A DNA stretch of 64,000 bases from Sandaracinus amylolyticus. GTDB lineage: Bacteria; Myxococcota_A; Polyangia; Polyangiales; Sandaracinaceae. The number at the start of each line of letters is the position of its first letter. Position 1 is the stretch's first letter. Shown piece by piece: positions 45,565 through 54,434 of this stretch. Under the pieces are notes generated by a model that worked only from the letters and a program-made list of their open reading frames with translations, was not told the DNA's origin and did not search any database. The DNA is taken from assembly GCF_021631985.1 (NCBI RefSeq), contig NZ_CP070225.1, forward strand, positions 1,488,001 to 1,552,000, read 5' to 3'. A program made the position numbers and the translations under genes.

Positions 45565-48500
45565 TCAGAGCGTGCAGACGCCGAGCGAGCACGTCCCCGC
45601 CACGCACGGCGGGCCGTCGCCGCAGCGGCAGGTGCCGGCGACGCACGAGTCGGCGCTCGCCGGGTCGCACGGGGTGTTGCACGCGCCGCAGTGCTCGATC
45701 GACGACGAGGTGTCGGTCTCGCAGCCCGCGGCCGTCGTGCAGTCTCCGAAGCCGCTGGTGCAGCTGCACGCGCGCGCGCTGCAGGTCGCGTTCGGACCGC
45801 AGTCGTTGTTGCACGCGCCGCAGTGCGCGGCGGTGGTGCGGAGATCGGTCTCGCAGCCCGGCGCCGCGGTGCAGTCGCCGAAGTTGCCGCCACACGTGCA
45901 CGCGGTGCCGACGCAGTTGGAGCCCGGTCCGCACGCGTTGCCGCACGCGCCGCAGTGCGCGTCGGTCGAGCGCAGATCGGTCTCGCATCCCGCGGCCGCG
46001 GTGCAGTCGCCGAAGTTGACGGCGCAGCCGCACGCGCTGCCGGAGCACGTCGCGTTCGGTCCGCAGTCGTTGTTGCACGCGCCGCAGTGCGCAGTGGTGG
46101 TGCGGAGATCGCTCTCGCATCCCGCGGCGCCGGTGCAGTTGCCGAAGCTCGGCGCGCACATGCACCCGCTGCCGACGCAGCTCGCGTTGGGACCGCAGTT
46201 GTTGCCGCACGCGCCGCAGTGCGCGGCGGTGGTGCGGAGATCGGTCTCGCATCCCGCGGTCGCGGTGCAGTCGCCGAAGCTCGGGGCGCACATGCAACCG
46301 CCGCCCGCGCACGTCGCGTTGGGGCCGCAGTCGTTGCCGCAGCGCCCGCAGTGCGCGGCGGTGGTGCGGAGATCGGTCTCGCATCCCGCGCCGCCGCTGC
46401 AGTCGCCGAAGTTGGCGAGGCACACGCAGCTCCGGCCCGTGCAGGTCTGGTTCGCGCTGCACGCGACGCCGCACGCGCCGCAGTTCGACACCGAGGTGCG
46501 CAGATCGGTCTCGCACCCGAGCGTGGCCGCGCTGCAGTCGCCGAAGTTGGTGTCGCACGAGCACCCGCCGCCGGTGCAGGTCGCGTTCGCGCCGCAGCGG
46601 ATGTTGCACCCGCCGCAGTGCTCCTCGTCGCTGCGGGTGTCGATCTCGCAGCCGTTGCCGTCGACGCCGTCGCAGTTCGCGCGGCCCGCGGTGCAGCTGC
46701 CGGTCTGGCAGGCGCTGTCGACGCACACCGCGTTGGCGCCGGCGCGGGTGCAGACGTTGCGGCAGACGCCGCAGTGGTTGGAGTCGGTGCGGGTGTCGGT
46801 CTCGCAGCCGGTCGCGGGGTTGGTGTCGCAGTCGGCGAAGCCGGGGTCGCAGGTGCAGCGACCGGCGACGCACGTCGAGCTCACGCCGCAGACGTTGCCG
46901 CAGACGCCGCAGTTGTTCTCGTCGGTCTGGGTGTCGACGCAGCCCGCGCCGCAGCACGTCGCGCCCGCGTCGCACGGGCTGCCCAGCGTGCCGCAGGAGC
47001 ACGATCCATCGACGCAGCGATCCGACGCGTCGTCGCACGCGAGGCCGCAGAAGCCGCAGTTCGCGACGTCGGTCTGGAGATCGCGGCAGCCCGCGCCGCT
47101 GCAGCACGTGGTGCCGCTGGTGCACGCGCCGAGCGCGCCGCCCTGCGAGCTGCAGTCGCACACGCCGCCGATGCACACGTCGGCGACGACGTTGCCGCCC
47201 GCGACGTTGCAGGCGACGCGGCAGCCGCCGCAGTGGAAGACGCTGGTGAGGAAGTCGGTGACGCACGCGCCCGTGCCGGCGCACGCAGCGCCGAGGCGCG
47301 CGTCGCCGAGCACGCAGCCGCTCGGGCCGTAGGGCAGGCCCGCGACCGGCGTGCCGAGGACCTCGTTGGTCGTGCCGTCGCAGTCGTCGTCGAGCGTGTT
47401 GCACGCCTCGGGCTGACCGGGGGCCTGCGCCGGGTCCTCGGGGCCGCAGTCGGCGGGCGGGACGTACTGATCGGCGTCGGTGTCGGCGCCCGCGCAGTCG
47501 ACGTCGGCGATGCAGCTCTGCGCGATGCCGTCGCCGCAGCGCTCGGGCGCGCCGGGGTAGACGCTCGCGCTGGTGTCGTCGCAGTCGGCGCCGCCCGCGG
47601 CGAGCGACGCGAAGCCGTCGCGATCGGCGTCGCCCGCGGGGCACGCGGAGTCGACGCCGTTCTGGTCCTCGTCGAGGCCGTTGCCGCAGAAGTCGATCGC
47701 GCCGGGGTGGATGCCGGCGTCGCAGTCGTCGCAGTCGCAGTCGTTGCGCGCGCAGCCGGCGCCGGGGGCGACGTCGGTGCACGCCGGCGTGCCGTCGCGA
47801 TCGAGATCGTCGTCGGTGCAGTCGGGCGCGTCGTCGACGAAGCCGTTGCAGTCCTCGTCGCGCGCGACGGCGTCGGGATCGTCGCGCGGCGTGCACACCT
47901 CGGTCGCGCCGGGGAAGACCTCGGGATCGGTGTCGTCGCAGTCGGGCGAGCCGCCGGTCTCGCGATCGGCCTCGAAGCCGTCGCCGTCCTGATCGCAGAT
48001 GCCGTCGCGGCCGTCGCAGTCCTGATCGACTCCGTCGCGACAGAGCTCGGTCGCGCCGGGGTTGATCTCGGGGACGCCGTCCTCGCAGTCGCAGGTGCCG
48101 GGCGCGTCGGCTGCGCTGCACGAGCGCCAGTCGTCGCCGTCGCGATCCTCGCACTCGGCGTCGCGACCGTCGCAGTCCTGGTCGACGTCGTCGCGGCAGA
48201 GCTCGGGCGCGCCGGGGTGGATCGTGGCGTCGGCGTCGTTGCAGTCGGCGCCTTCGGTGCTGTCGCACGCGAAGTCGCAGGACGTGGTGCGCCCTTCTTC
48301 GCCGGGGTCGCGGCACGCGGCGCCGGGATCGACGGGGAACGCGTCGCCGTCGGCGTCGAGGTCCTCGCCGATCGGGCCGACGAGGAGCACGGTGTCGCGC
48401 ACCACGCCGCCCGCGTCGTAGCAGCGCGTCGCGACGAAGCGCTGCGTCGCGTCGCGCCCCGTCGCGACGACGTGCACCAGCACGCGCATCGGTCCGGGCA

Positions 48501-48750
48501 GGGGCACGGCGACGCGCACCGGCTCGCCGGTCGCGATGTCCTCGGCGGTGCGGCGCACCGGGCGCGGGCTGGTGCGCGTGGGCGGGCGCTCTCCCGAGAG
48601 ATCGATGACGGTGACCTGCAGCGTCTCGACGTCGCCTTGCGAGCGGGCTTCGATCAGGACCGCGTGCTCGGGCTGGGCGCAGCCCGGGAGGGATGCGGCG
48701 GTGCAGACGAGGAACGAAGCGAAGAGCGCGCGCGCGCGACCTGGCGACAC
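45565..48750 (-). CDS. Large MopE/cysteine-repeat lipoprotein
   Basis: 1,061 residues from GTG 48750. Signal peptide with lipobox SLPGC. After a beta-rich N-terminal domain comes a calcium-type Asp-rich region (about 130-430) with repeats of the MopE pattern (GADCNDADATIHPGAPELC, QDCDGRD, DGDGF). After a bridging Cys-rich part, nine tandem units of about 44 residues each begin GCETDLRTTAAHCGACG and contain CGPNATC and FGDCT. Eight to nine Cys per unit suggest a rigid disulfide-stabilised stalk. Such proteins are common surface or adhesion-type lipoproteins of myxobacteria. No catalytic motif. The downstream antiporter starts 11 bp later. Confidence 0.88.
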   Translation of the reverse strand: MSPGRARALFASFLVCTAASLPGCAQPEHAVLIEARSQGDVETLQVTVIDLSGERPPTRTSPRPVRRTAEDIATGEPVRVAVPLPGPMRVLVHVVATGRDATQRFVATRCYDAGGVVRDTVLLVGPIGEDLDADGDAFPVDPGAACRDPGEEGRTTSCDFACDSTEGADCNDADATIHPGAPELCRDDVDQDCDGRDAECEDRDGDDWRSCSAADAPGTCDCEDGVPEINPGATELCRDGVDQDCDGRDGICDQDGDGFEADRETGGSPDCDDTDPEVFPGATEVCTPRDDPDAVARDEDCNGFVDDAPDCTDDDLDRDGTPACTDVAPGAGCARNDCDCDDCDAGIHPGAIDFCGNGLDEDQNGVDSACPAGDADRDGFASLAAGGADCDDTSASVYPGAPERCGDGIAQSCIADVDCAGADTDADQYVPPADCGPEDPAQAPGQPEACNTLDDDCDGTTNEVLGTPVAGLPYGPSGCVLGDARLGAACAGTGACVTDFLTSVFHCGGCRVACNVAGGNVVADVCIGGVCDCSSQGGALGACTSGTTCCSGAGCRDLQTDVANCGFCGLACDDASDRCVDGSCSCGTLGSPCDAGATCCGAGCVDTQTDENNCGVCGNVCGVSSTCVAGRCTCDPGFADCDTNPATGCETDTRTDSNHCGVCRNVCTRAGANAVCVDSACQTGSCTAGRANCDGVDGNGCEIDTRSDEEHCGGCNIRCGANATCTGGGCSCDTNFGDCSAATLGCETDLRTSVSNCGACGVACSANQTCTGRSCVCLANFGDCSGGAGCETDLRTTAAHCGRCGNDCGPNATCAGGGCMCAPSFGDCTATAGCETDLRTTAAHCGACGNNCGPNASCVGSGCMCAPSFGNCTGAAGCESDLRTTTAHCGACNNDCGPNATCSGSACGCAVNFGDCTAAAGCETDLRSTDAHCGACGNACGPGSNCVGTACTCGGNFGDCTAAPGCETDLRTTAAHCGACNNDCGPNATCSARACSCTSGFGDCTTAAGCETDTSSSIEHCGACNTPCDPASADSCVAGTCRCGDGPPCVAGTCSLGVCTL
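45640..46810. repeat. DNA-level tandem repeats of about 132 bp inside the lipoprotein gene
   Basis: Nine imperfect copies encode the 44-residue Cys-rich unit. Sequences such as GCCGCAGTGCGCGGCGGTGG and GAGATCGGTCTCGCA recur with about 132-135-bp spacing. High identity between copies suggests recent duplication or gene conversion; copy number could vary between strains. Confidence 0.75.
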
Positions 48751-48821
48751 ATCCGCATCGTATCAGAACGGGCTCTCGCGCACGGTGGCCGCAGCTCTCC
48801 GCCCATGACAGATTCGCGGCG

Positions 48822-49016
48822 GTGACGTTCGGTTACGTCGGATACGTCTGGGCGATCCTGGGCTGTGCGTCGGTCGTGCTGTTCCTCTCTGCGATCGGCG
48901 CCGGGCTCTATGTGATCGGCAAGCGCGCGGAGCGCCGCGGTCCTCGCACCGTGGTGCAGTCGCTCTCCGGACGCGACGATTCCTCCTCTACTTCTCCCTC
49001 GAACGTCACGCGGTGA
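48822..49016 (+). CDS. Small single-pass membrane protein upstream of mutS2
   Basis: 64 residues from GTG 48822. One N-terminal membrane helix (VGYVWAILGCASVVLFLSAIGAGLYVIG) is followed by a basic stretch KRAERRGPR and a Ser/Thr-rich tail. The stop TGA (49014-49016) directly precedes the mutS2 ATG at 49019 and overlaps an alternative GTG at 49013. No family recognised; the size and shape resemble CcmD-like or other small anchors. No clear Shine-Dalgarno, so confidence is moderate. Codon pattern fits neighbours. Confidence 0.55.
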   Translation: MTFGYVGYVWAILGCASVVLFLSAIGAGLYVIGKRAERRGPRTVVQSLSGRDDSSSTSPSNVTR

Positions 49017-49018
49017 CC

Positions 49019-51499
49019 ATGGAAGCGATCGAGACGCACTCGACGCGATCGAGTGCGGAGGCCGGTGATCTCGGCCTCGCGAAGACGTTGCGCGACCTGC
49101 AGTGGTCGCGCGTGGTGGACGCGGTCGCGCAGCGATGCGCGGGGCCGCTCGGCGGGCGCTTGCGCTCGCTCGCGCTCGCGCCCGATCTCGCGACGGCGCG
49201 GGTGTCGATGGACGAGACGCGCGAGGCGCTCGCGCTGCGCAACGACGGTGAGCCGCTGCCGCTGAGCGGGATCCGCGAGGTGCGGCCGAGCCTCGATCGG
49301 GTGGCGCGCGCGGGCTCGCTCGAGGGGATCGCGCTGCGCGACGTGCGGGTGACGCTCGGCGCGGCGCGCACGCTGCGGCTCTTCCTGGCGCGGCGTCGGG
49401 ATCGGGCGCCGGCGCTGGTCGCGGCGTGCCCGATCGATCCGACGCTCGACTCGCTCGAGGAGGAGATCGGCGCGGCGATCGAGGCCGACGGGACGGTGAG
49501 CGATCACGCGTCGCCCGAGCTGCGGCGGCTGCGTCAGGAGGTCGCGAACCTCCGCGCGAAGATCATCGCGCGCCTCGAGCAGATGCTGATCGAGCACGGC
49601 GACGTCGTGCAGGATCGCTTCCACACGATCCGCGACGGCCGCTACGTGCTGCCGATGCGCACCGACGCGCACGACAAGATCCCCGGCATCGTGCACGGCA
49701 CGAGCGGCAGCGGCGCGACGGTGTTCATCGAGCCGCGCGCGCTGATCGAGCAGCAGAACCGGCTGACGCTCGCGCTGGGCGAGATGGAGGCCGAGGAGGC
49801 GCGCATCCTCGCGCAGCTGAGCGAGCTGGTGCGGGAGCGCCTGCCCGAGCTGCGCGCCGCGGTCGACGCGCTCGATCGCGCGGATCTGCGGAGCGCGTCG
49901 GCGCGGCTCGCCGAGGACCTGAAGGCGCGGGTGCCGGACCTGGTGCCCGAGGCGCGCATCGACGTGAAGGACGCGCGGCATCCGCTCTTGATCCTCGAGG
50001 GGATCGACGTGGTGCCGAACGATCTCGCGCTCTCCGCGGGACACGCGCTGGTGCTCTCGGGGCCCAACGCGGGCGGCAAGACGGTCGCGCTCAAGCTGAT
50101 GGGCGTGTTCGCGCTGATGGTGCGCGCGGGATTGCCGGTGCCGGCGCAGGAGGGCGCGGTCGTTGGGTTCTTCGATCCGGTGCTCAGCGACGTCGGCGAC
50201 GAGCAGTCGATCGAGAAGAACCTCAGCACGTTCTCGGCGCACGTGCGGCGCCTCGCGACGATCCTCGACGAGGCGGGCCCGCACGCGCTGGTGCTGCTCG
50301 ACGAGGTCGCGACCGGCACCGATCCCGGCGAGGGCGCGGCGCTCGCGTGCGCGGTGGTGGACTCGCTGTGCCGGCGCGGTGCGGCGCTCGCGGTGACGAC
50401 GCACTACGAGCCGCTCAAGGCGATGGCGCTCAACGATCCGCGGCTGCGCAATGCGTCGGTGGGCTTCGACGTGGCGCGCATGGCGCCGACGTTCCACGTG
50501 CGCATGGACGTGCCGGGCGCGTCGAGCGCGCTCGCGGTGGCGCAGCGCTTCGGGCTCGATCGGGTGGTGATCGAGCGCGCGAAGGAGATGCTGCCCGAGC
50601 AGGCGCGCACGTTCGACGCGCTGGTGCGGCGCCTCGAGCAGCAGCACGACGAGGTGACGAAGGAGCGCGAGGCGCTGGCGCTCGAGCGTCGCGCGCTCGA
50701 CGGCGAGCGGGCGCGCGTGCAGGACGAGCTGCGCAAGCTGAAGGAGCGCGAGGAGCGGAAGCTGACCGACGAGGGCCAGCGGCTGCTCAAGATGATCCGC
50801 GAGACGCGCGACGAGGTTCGCTCCGCGCGCACCGCGATGCGCAAGAAGGAAGGCGATCAGGCGCTCGTCGAGGAGGCGCGCAAGGCGGTGGAGCGCGCGG
50901 CGTTGCGCACGCGCGAGGGCGACCTCGCGGGCGTGATCGCTCCGGAGGCGGGGCCCGAGGAGCGCGGCGCGCCGGCGAGCGCGGGCGCGCTCGGGCCGGG
51001 CGTGCGGGTCTGGGTGCCGCGGCTCCGCGCGGAGCTCGAGATCGTCGAGGGACCGACCCGCGGTCGGGTGCGTGTCGCGTCGGGCGCGGTGAAGCTCTGG
51101 GCGAACGTCGACGAGGTGCGCGTGCTCGGCGCCGATGGTGGCGGCGAGGGCGCATCGACGAAGGGCGAGCCCGCGAAGAGCGAGAAGAAGCGCGAGACGC
51201 CCGCCCCCGCGCACGCACCGCCGCCGGCGGCCGAGCCGATCGCGGTGCGGACCGACTCGAACACGCTCGATCTGCGTGGGCTGCGCGTCGACGAGGCGCT
51301 GGGCCTCGCGGAGTCGTTCCTCGATCGCCTGTACGGAAGCGGCGAGAAGATCGGCTTCCTCGTGCACGGCGTCGGCACCGGCGCGCTGCGCGATGCGGTG
51401 CGCGACTACCTGCGTGGTGCGACGCGCTACGTGAAGCGATGGCGCCCCGGGGGGAGCGACGAGGGCGGCGATCGCGTCACGGTCGTGCAGATCGCGTGA
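49019..51499 (+). CDS. mutS2: Endonuclease MutS2
   Basis: 826 residues from ATG 49019 (GTG 49013 possible). The clamp/core part has RFHTIRDGRYVLPMRTD and HGTSGSGATVFIEP. The ABC-type ATPase has Walker A GPNAGGKT (about 348-355) and Walker B LVLLDEVATGTDPGEGAA, with THYEPLKAMA. A long coiled-coil (about 530-640) leads to a KOW-like segment and the C-terminal Smr nuclease domain (from about 750, LDLRGLRVDEAL and FLVHGVGTGALRDAV). MutS2 acts on recombination intermediates or collided ribosomes in different bacteria. The Smr domain is complete. A strong hairpin follows the stop. Confidence 0.95.
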   Translation: MEAIETHSTRSSAEAGDLGLAKTLRDLQWSRVVDAVAQRCAGPLGGRLRSLALAPDLATARVSMDETREALALRNDGEPLPLSGIREVRPSLDRVARAGSLEGIALRDVRVTLGAARTLRLFLARRRDRAPALVAACPIDPTLDSLEEEIGAAIEADGTVSDHASPELRRLRQEVANLRAKIIARLEQMLIEHGDVVQDRFHTIRDGRYVLPMRTDAHDKIPGIVHGTSGSGATVFIEPRALIEQQNRLTLALGEMEAEEARILAQLSELVRERLPELRAAVDALDRADLRSASARLAEDLKARVPDLVPEARIDVKDARHPLLILEGIDVVPNDLALSAGHALVLSGPNAGGKTVALKLMGVFALMVRAGLPVPAQEGAVVGFFDPVLSDVGDEQSIEKNLSTFSAHVRRLATILDEAGPHALVLLDEVATGTDPGEGAALACAVVDSLCRRGAALAVTTHYEPLKAMALNDPRLRNASVGFDVARMAPTFHVRMDVPGASSALAVAQRFGLDRVVIERAKEMLPEQARTFDALVRRLEQQHDEVTKEREALALERRALDGERARVQDELRKLKEREERKLTDEGQRLLKMIRETRDEVRSARTAMRKKEGDQALVEEARKAVERAALRTREGDLAGVIAPEAGPEERGAPASAGALGPGVRVWVPRLRAELEIVEGPTRGRVRVASGAVKLWANVDEVRVLGADGGGEGASTKGEPAKSEKKRETPAPAHAPPPAAEPIAVRTDSNTLDLRGLRVDEALGLAESFLDRLYGSGEKIGFLVHGVGTGALRDAVRDYLRGATRYVKRWRPGGSDEGGDRVTVVQIA

Positions 51500-51506
51500 T
51501 CCGACG

Positions 51507-51530
51507 CGTGGCCCGGGTCGCCGGGCCACG
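51507..51530. terminator. Bidirectional hairpin after mutS2
   Basis: Perfect 10-bp stem CGTGGCCCGG / CCGGGCCACG with a GTCG tetraloop, 7 bp after the mutS2 stop and followed by TTCTC. It also lies downstream of the convergent response-regulator gene. Confidence 0.7.
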
Positions 51531-51561
51531 TTCTCGGATCACGCGGGCTCGACTTCGGTCC

Positions 51562-51975
51562 CTAACTCTCTGCGACGTCGCGGACCAGCGCCTGCAGCTC
51601 TTCGAGGCGGAACGGCTTCTCGACCCGCGGGTTGGGCACGCGATCGAGGAACGCGCGCGCCTCCGCGGTGTACGCGCCGCCGGTCATGAAGATCATGCGC
51701 GCGGCGACGTCGGGCAGGGTGCCCACGAGCCAGTCGTGAAGGTCCATCCCCGAGACGTCGCGCATCGCGAGGTCACAGAGGATCGCGTCGAAGCTCGCGT
51801 CGCGCTCGAGCCGCTCGCGGGCTGCGGATCCCGACGTGACCACGTCCACGTCGTGCTCGTCGCCGAGCAGGATCTGAAGCGTCCGCGCGAGGTGCGGCTC
51901 GTCGTCGACGATCAGGAGACGCCGACGGCGCCCCTGCCGAGCGGGCTTCTCGGTCGAGATGCTCGCCATGTCCAT
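51562..51975 (-). CDS. Single-domain response regulator
   Basis: 137 residues from the ATG at 51975, which has GGAGTGGGGGG upstream; ATGs at 51987 and 51969 are alternatives. REC fold: LLIVDDEPHLARTLQILL (acidic pair), phospho-acceptor Asp in DAILCDLAMRDVSGMDL, IFMTGGAYT and the conserved Lys in PRVEKPFRLEEL. There is no output domain, so it probably works by protein contact or as a phosphate relay. It is divergent from the sensor-kinase operon at 52088, so the two may be functionally related. Confidence 0.9.
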   Translation of the reverse strand: MDMASISTEKPARQGRRRRLLIVDDEPHLARTLQILLGDEHDVDVVTSGSAARERLERDASFDAILCDLAMRDVSGMDLHDWLVGTLPDVAARMIFMTGGAYTAEARAFLDRVPNPRVEKPFRLEELQALVRDVAES

Positions 51976-52087
51976 TTTACCCCCCACTCCCGCCCCCCCG
52001 GGCAGAGGGGCAGCCTAGCAACACGAGGGCGCAAAATTCAATCGCTCATCGCCAAGCCGCGATCACTTCCCAAGCAATCACACGCTG

Positions 52088-53647
52088 ATGCACTCTCGAT
52101 CGGCGATGCGCCTGCGCGCCGCGCCCCTCGTGCTCGTCGCGATCATGGGGATCGCCGCGTGCGATCGACAGACGTGGCGCGATGTCCCGCGCGAGTGGTC
52201 CGACGCGCAGGAGCGATGGCACACCCAGCGCGACCCCGACGCGTGGCGCGCGTGGGACGCGATCGACGCGACGACGCCCGAGGGACGCGAGGCCCATCGA
52301 CTGCTCGCCGAGGCCGACACGCTGTATCGCGAGGGCATCGCGCGGGTCGACGAGGGCGATCCCGATGCGCGTCGATCGTTCGAGGACGCGCTCTTGCTCG
52401 CGCCGATGGATCCGCGCCTGAACCTGCCGCTCGCCCGCGCGTTCCGGCGGCGCGCCGATCTCGACCCCGAGAACCCGCACCTCTTCATCCGCGCGGCGTT
52501 CACGTACCGGAAGTTCCTCCTGCTCGTGCCCGAGGATCCCGACGCGGCGATCGCGCGGCGCGAGCTCGAGCAGCTCGATCCCGAGGCGGCCGCGTGGCTC
52601 GATGCGCTGGGGCCCGAGCCGCAGGCGGCGAGCGCGACGAGCGGGGCCGATGCCGCGTCGTGGCTCGCGCTCGCGTCGCTGGTGCTCGCGCTGATCGCGC
52701 TCGTGCTGTTGATGCTGCGACCGGGACGTCGGGTGCGATCGCTCGAGGAGCTCGCGTCGTCGCGCCCCGAGCTGCACCCGGCGATCGCGTACCTCGTGTC
52801 GGGGCTGCGGCACGAGCTGCTCAAGCATCGCATCGGCGCGGTCGCGAGCGCGGTGGAGGCGCTCGCGGAAGGGCGCGCGAGCGTGCCGCAGCGCGAGTTC
52901 GTGAGCGGTCGTCTGTTCGGCGGCGAGCCACTGCGCGACGCGTGGGAAGGGCACCTGCGCGCGTTCGAGCGCGCGCTCGGGCCGGAGCTCGATCTGCATC
53001 GTCGCGATCGCGAATTCGCGCGCGCAGGCAAGGCGATCGTGGCGATCGCGAAGCTCGAGGGCGCGCTGCGTGCCGGGGACGCGAAGGCGATGGCGAAGCT
53101 GCGCCGCGCGCACGAGGAGCTGCGCGCGCTCGATCGGAGGCTCGCATCGCTCGTCGCGAAGCTCGTGCGCACGCACGTCGATGCCGGGCTCTTGCGCGAC
53201 GTCGTGGACGAGGTGCGGAAGGAGTACGCGCCTTCGCGCGTCGCGCTCGACGCCCTCGCGATCGAAGCCCCCGATCCCGCGCCTGCGATCGAGGTGTTCC
53301 GCGTGGATCTCGTGCTCGTGCTGAAGAACGTGGTGCGCAACGCGATCCTCGCGGTCGGTCGCGCCGAGGCGCCGCGACGCATCCGGCTCGACGTGCGCAC
53401 CGAGCTCGAGCCGACGGGCGAGGAGAACGTCGTGATCCGCGTGCACGACACGAGCCCCGACGCGCTGACGACCGAGGCGATCTACGAGCGCCGCGTGGGG
53501 AGCGGGCTCGGGCTCGTGACCGCGGCGCTGAGCCGATACGATGGCGCGATCGTGGTCGAGCCGGGCGAGACGGGCTGGGCGAAGGCGGTCGCGCTGCGCT
53601 TCTTTCGTGTGTACGACGAAGGGTCGGCGCGCGTGGAGGCCGCGTGA
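52088..53647 (+). CDS. Sensor histidine kinase with lipoprotein-like N-terminus and TPR-like sensor
   Basis: 519 residues. An N-terminal signal with lipobox-like IAAC (Cys25) is followed by a helical, TPR-like region (about 60-165, including DPDARRSFEDALLLAPMDPR), a membrane helix (191-210, WLALASLVLALIALVLLMLR) and a cytoplasmic kinase part. The putative phospho-His is in SGLRHELLKHRIG (about 238-250). The ATPase lobe has N-box FRVDLVLVLKNVVRNAILAV, G1 VIRVHDTSPD (shortened DxGxG) and G2 GSGLGLVTAALSRYDG. If Cys25 is lipidated, the protein is anchored twice. It heads a four-gene operon; the next gene overlaps its stop by 4 bp. Confidence 0.82.
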   Translation: MHSRSAMRLRAAPLVLVAIMGIAACDRQTWRDVPREWSDAQERWHTQRDPDAWRAWDAIDATTPEGREAHRLLAEADTLYREGIARVDEGDPDARRSFEDALLLAPMDPRLNLPLARAFRRRADLDPENPHLFIRAAFTYRKFLLLVPEDPDAAIARRELEQLDPEAAAWLDALGPEPQAASATSGADAASWLALASLVLALIALVLLMLRPGRRVRSLEELASSRPELHPAIAYLVSGLRHELLKHRIGAVASAVEALAEGRASVPQREFVSGRLFGGEPLRDAWEGHLRAFERALGPELDLHRRDREFARAGKAIVAIAKLEGALRAGDAKAMAKLRRAHEELRALDRRLASLVAKLVRTHVDAGLLRDVVDEVRKEYAPSRVALDALAIEAPDPAPAIEVFRVDLVLVLKNVVRNAILAVGRAEAPRRIRLDVRTELEPTGEENVVIRVHDTSPDALTTEAIYERRVGSGLGLVTAALSRYDGAIVVEPGETGWAKAVALRFFRVYDEGSARVEAA

Positions 53648-54072
53648 AGATCCTGCTCATCGAAGACGGCGGCGAGTACGAGGAGTTCGCGCGGCTCTTC
53701 CTGAGCGAGCACGAGCTCGCGGCTGCGCACTCGGCGTCGGAAGCGCTCGCGCGCGCGGCGGAGACGCGCTTCGATGCGTTCCTCGTCGATCTGCGCTTCG
53801 AGCGTGCACCGCAGGAGTCGCTGGTCGGCGATCTCGACGACACCGCGCGCCGCCTCTTCGGTGGTGATCGCGCGCGCGCGCTGCGCTGGCTGAAGGATCA
53901 GCAGGGCACGCTGGTGCTCGCCGAGCTGCGCCGCGCGGGGCACGCGCAGCCCGCGCTCTTCGTGCACGACTTTCCGGCGCAGCGGCTCGCGAACCTGCGC
54001 CGCCTCTACGGCGACGTGCGCGCAGTGCCGGGCTTCGATGCAGCGGCGATCCGCGAGGCGCTCGGCGCATGA
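53644..54072 (+). CDS. REC-domain protein
   Basis: 142 residues from GTG 53644 (GTGA overlap with the kinase stop). The N-terminal half is REC-like: KILLIEDGGEYEEFARLFL (the second acidic residue of the usual DD pair is replaced by Gly), phospho-acceptor Asp49 in FDAFLVDLRFE. The beta5 Lys is not evident (ALFVHDFPAQRL). The C-terminal half ends with VRAVPGFDAAAIREALGA. Atypical receiver, probably phosphorylated slowly or not at all. Coupled on both sides by 4-bp overlaps. Confidence 0.72.
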   Translation: MKILLIEDGGEYEEFARLFLSEHELAAAHSASEALARAAETRFDAFLVDLRFERAPQESLVGDLDDTARRLFGGDRARALRWLKDQQGTLVLAELRRAGHAQPALFVHDFPAQRLANLRRLYGDVRAVPGFDAAAIREALGA

Positions 54073-54434
54073 GCGAGGCACGACGGCTCGCCGCGACGCT
54101 GCTGCACGACGTCGGCAAGTACGTCGCGCGCACCGCGCGCAACCTGCGCGACGGGCAGGCGATCGAGGCGCCCTTCGCGTCGATGTTGCTGCGCGACGTG
54201 TACGAGACCTACCGCGGGGCGCGCGCATCCGCGCGCTTCGAGGAGCTCGCGCAGCCGCTCGCGGCGCTCGTGCCCGACGTGCGGCTCGACGAGGTGCGCG
54301 CGCTGCTCGGTGCGATCGACGCGCGCGAGAACGAAGCACGCGCCGGAGATGCCGCCGCGCTGAGCGCGATCGCCCGCGATGCGCGGGTGATCGAGGAGAC
54401 CCTGCGCGCGATCGCGCGCGAACGGATGTCATGA
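54069..54434 (+). CDS. Unknown 121-residue helical protein in the two-component operon
   Basis: Starts ATGA over the REC stop and ends ATGA over the activator start. All-helical. The N-terminus LAATLLHDVGKYVARTARNL resembles the first helix of an HD or HPt-like bundle (His13-Asp14), but no HD metal site follows, so it may be a histidine phosphotransfer or adapter protein (speculative). No membrane segment. No family recognised. Confidence 0.7.
   Translation: MSEARRLAATLLHDVGKYVARTARNLRDGQAIEAPFASMLLRDVYETYRGARASARFEELAQPLAALVPDVRLDEVRALLGAIDARENEARAGDAAALSAIARDARVIEETLRAIARERMS

Noticed and set aside
54069-54434. HD-domain hydrolase, because of LLHDVGKY
   Set aside because: The single HD pair is not followed by the other His/Asp ligands of an HD fold within 121 residues.
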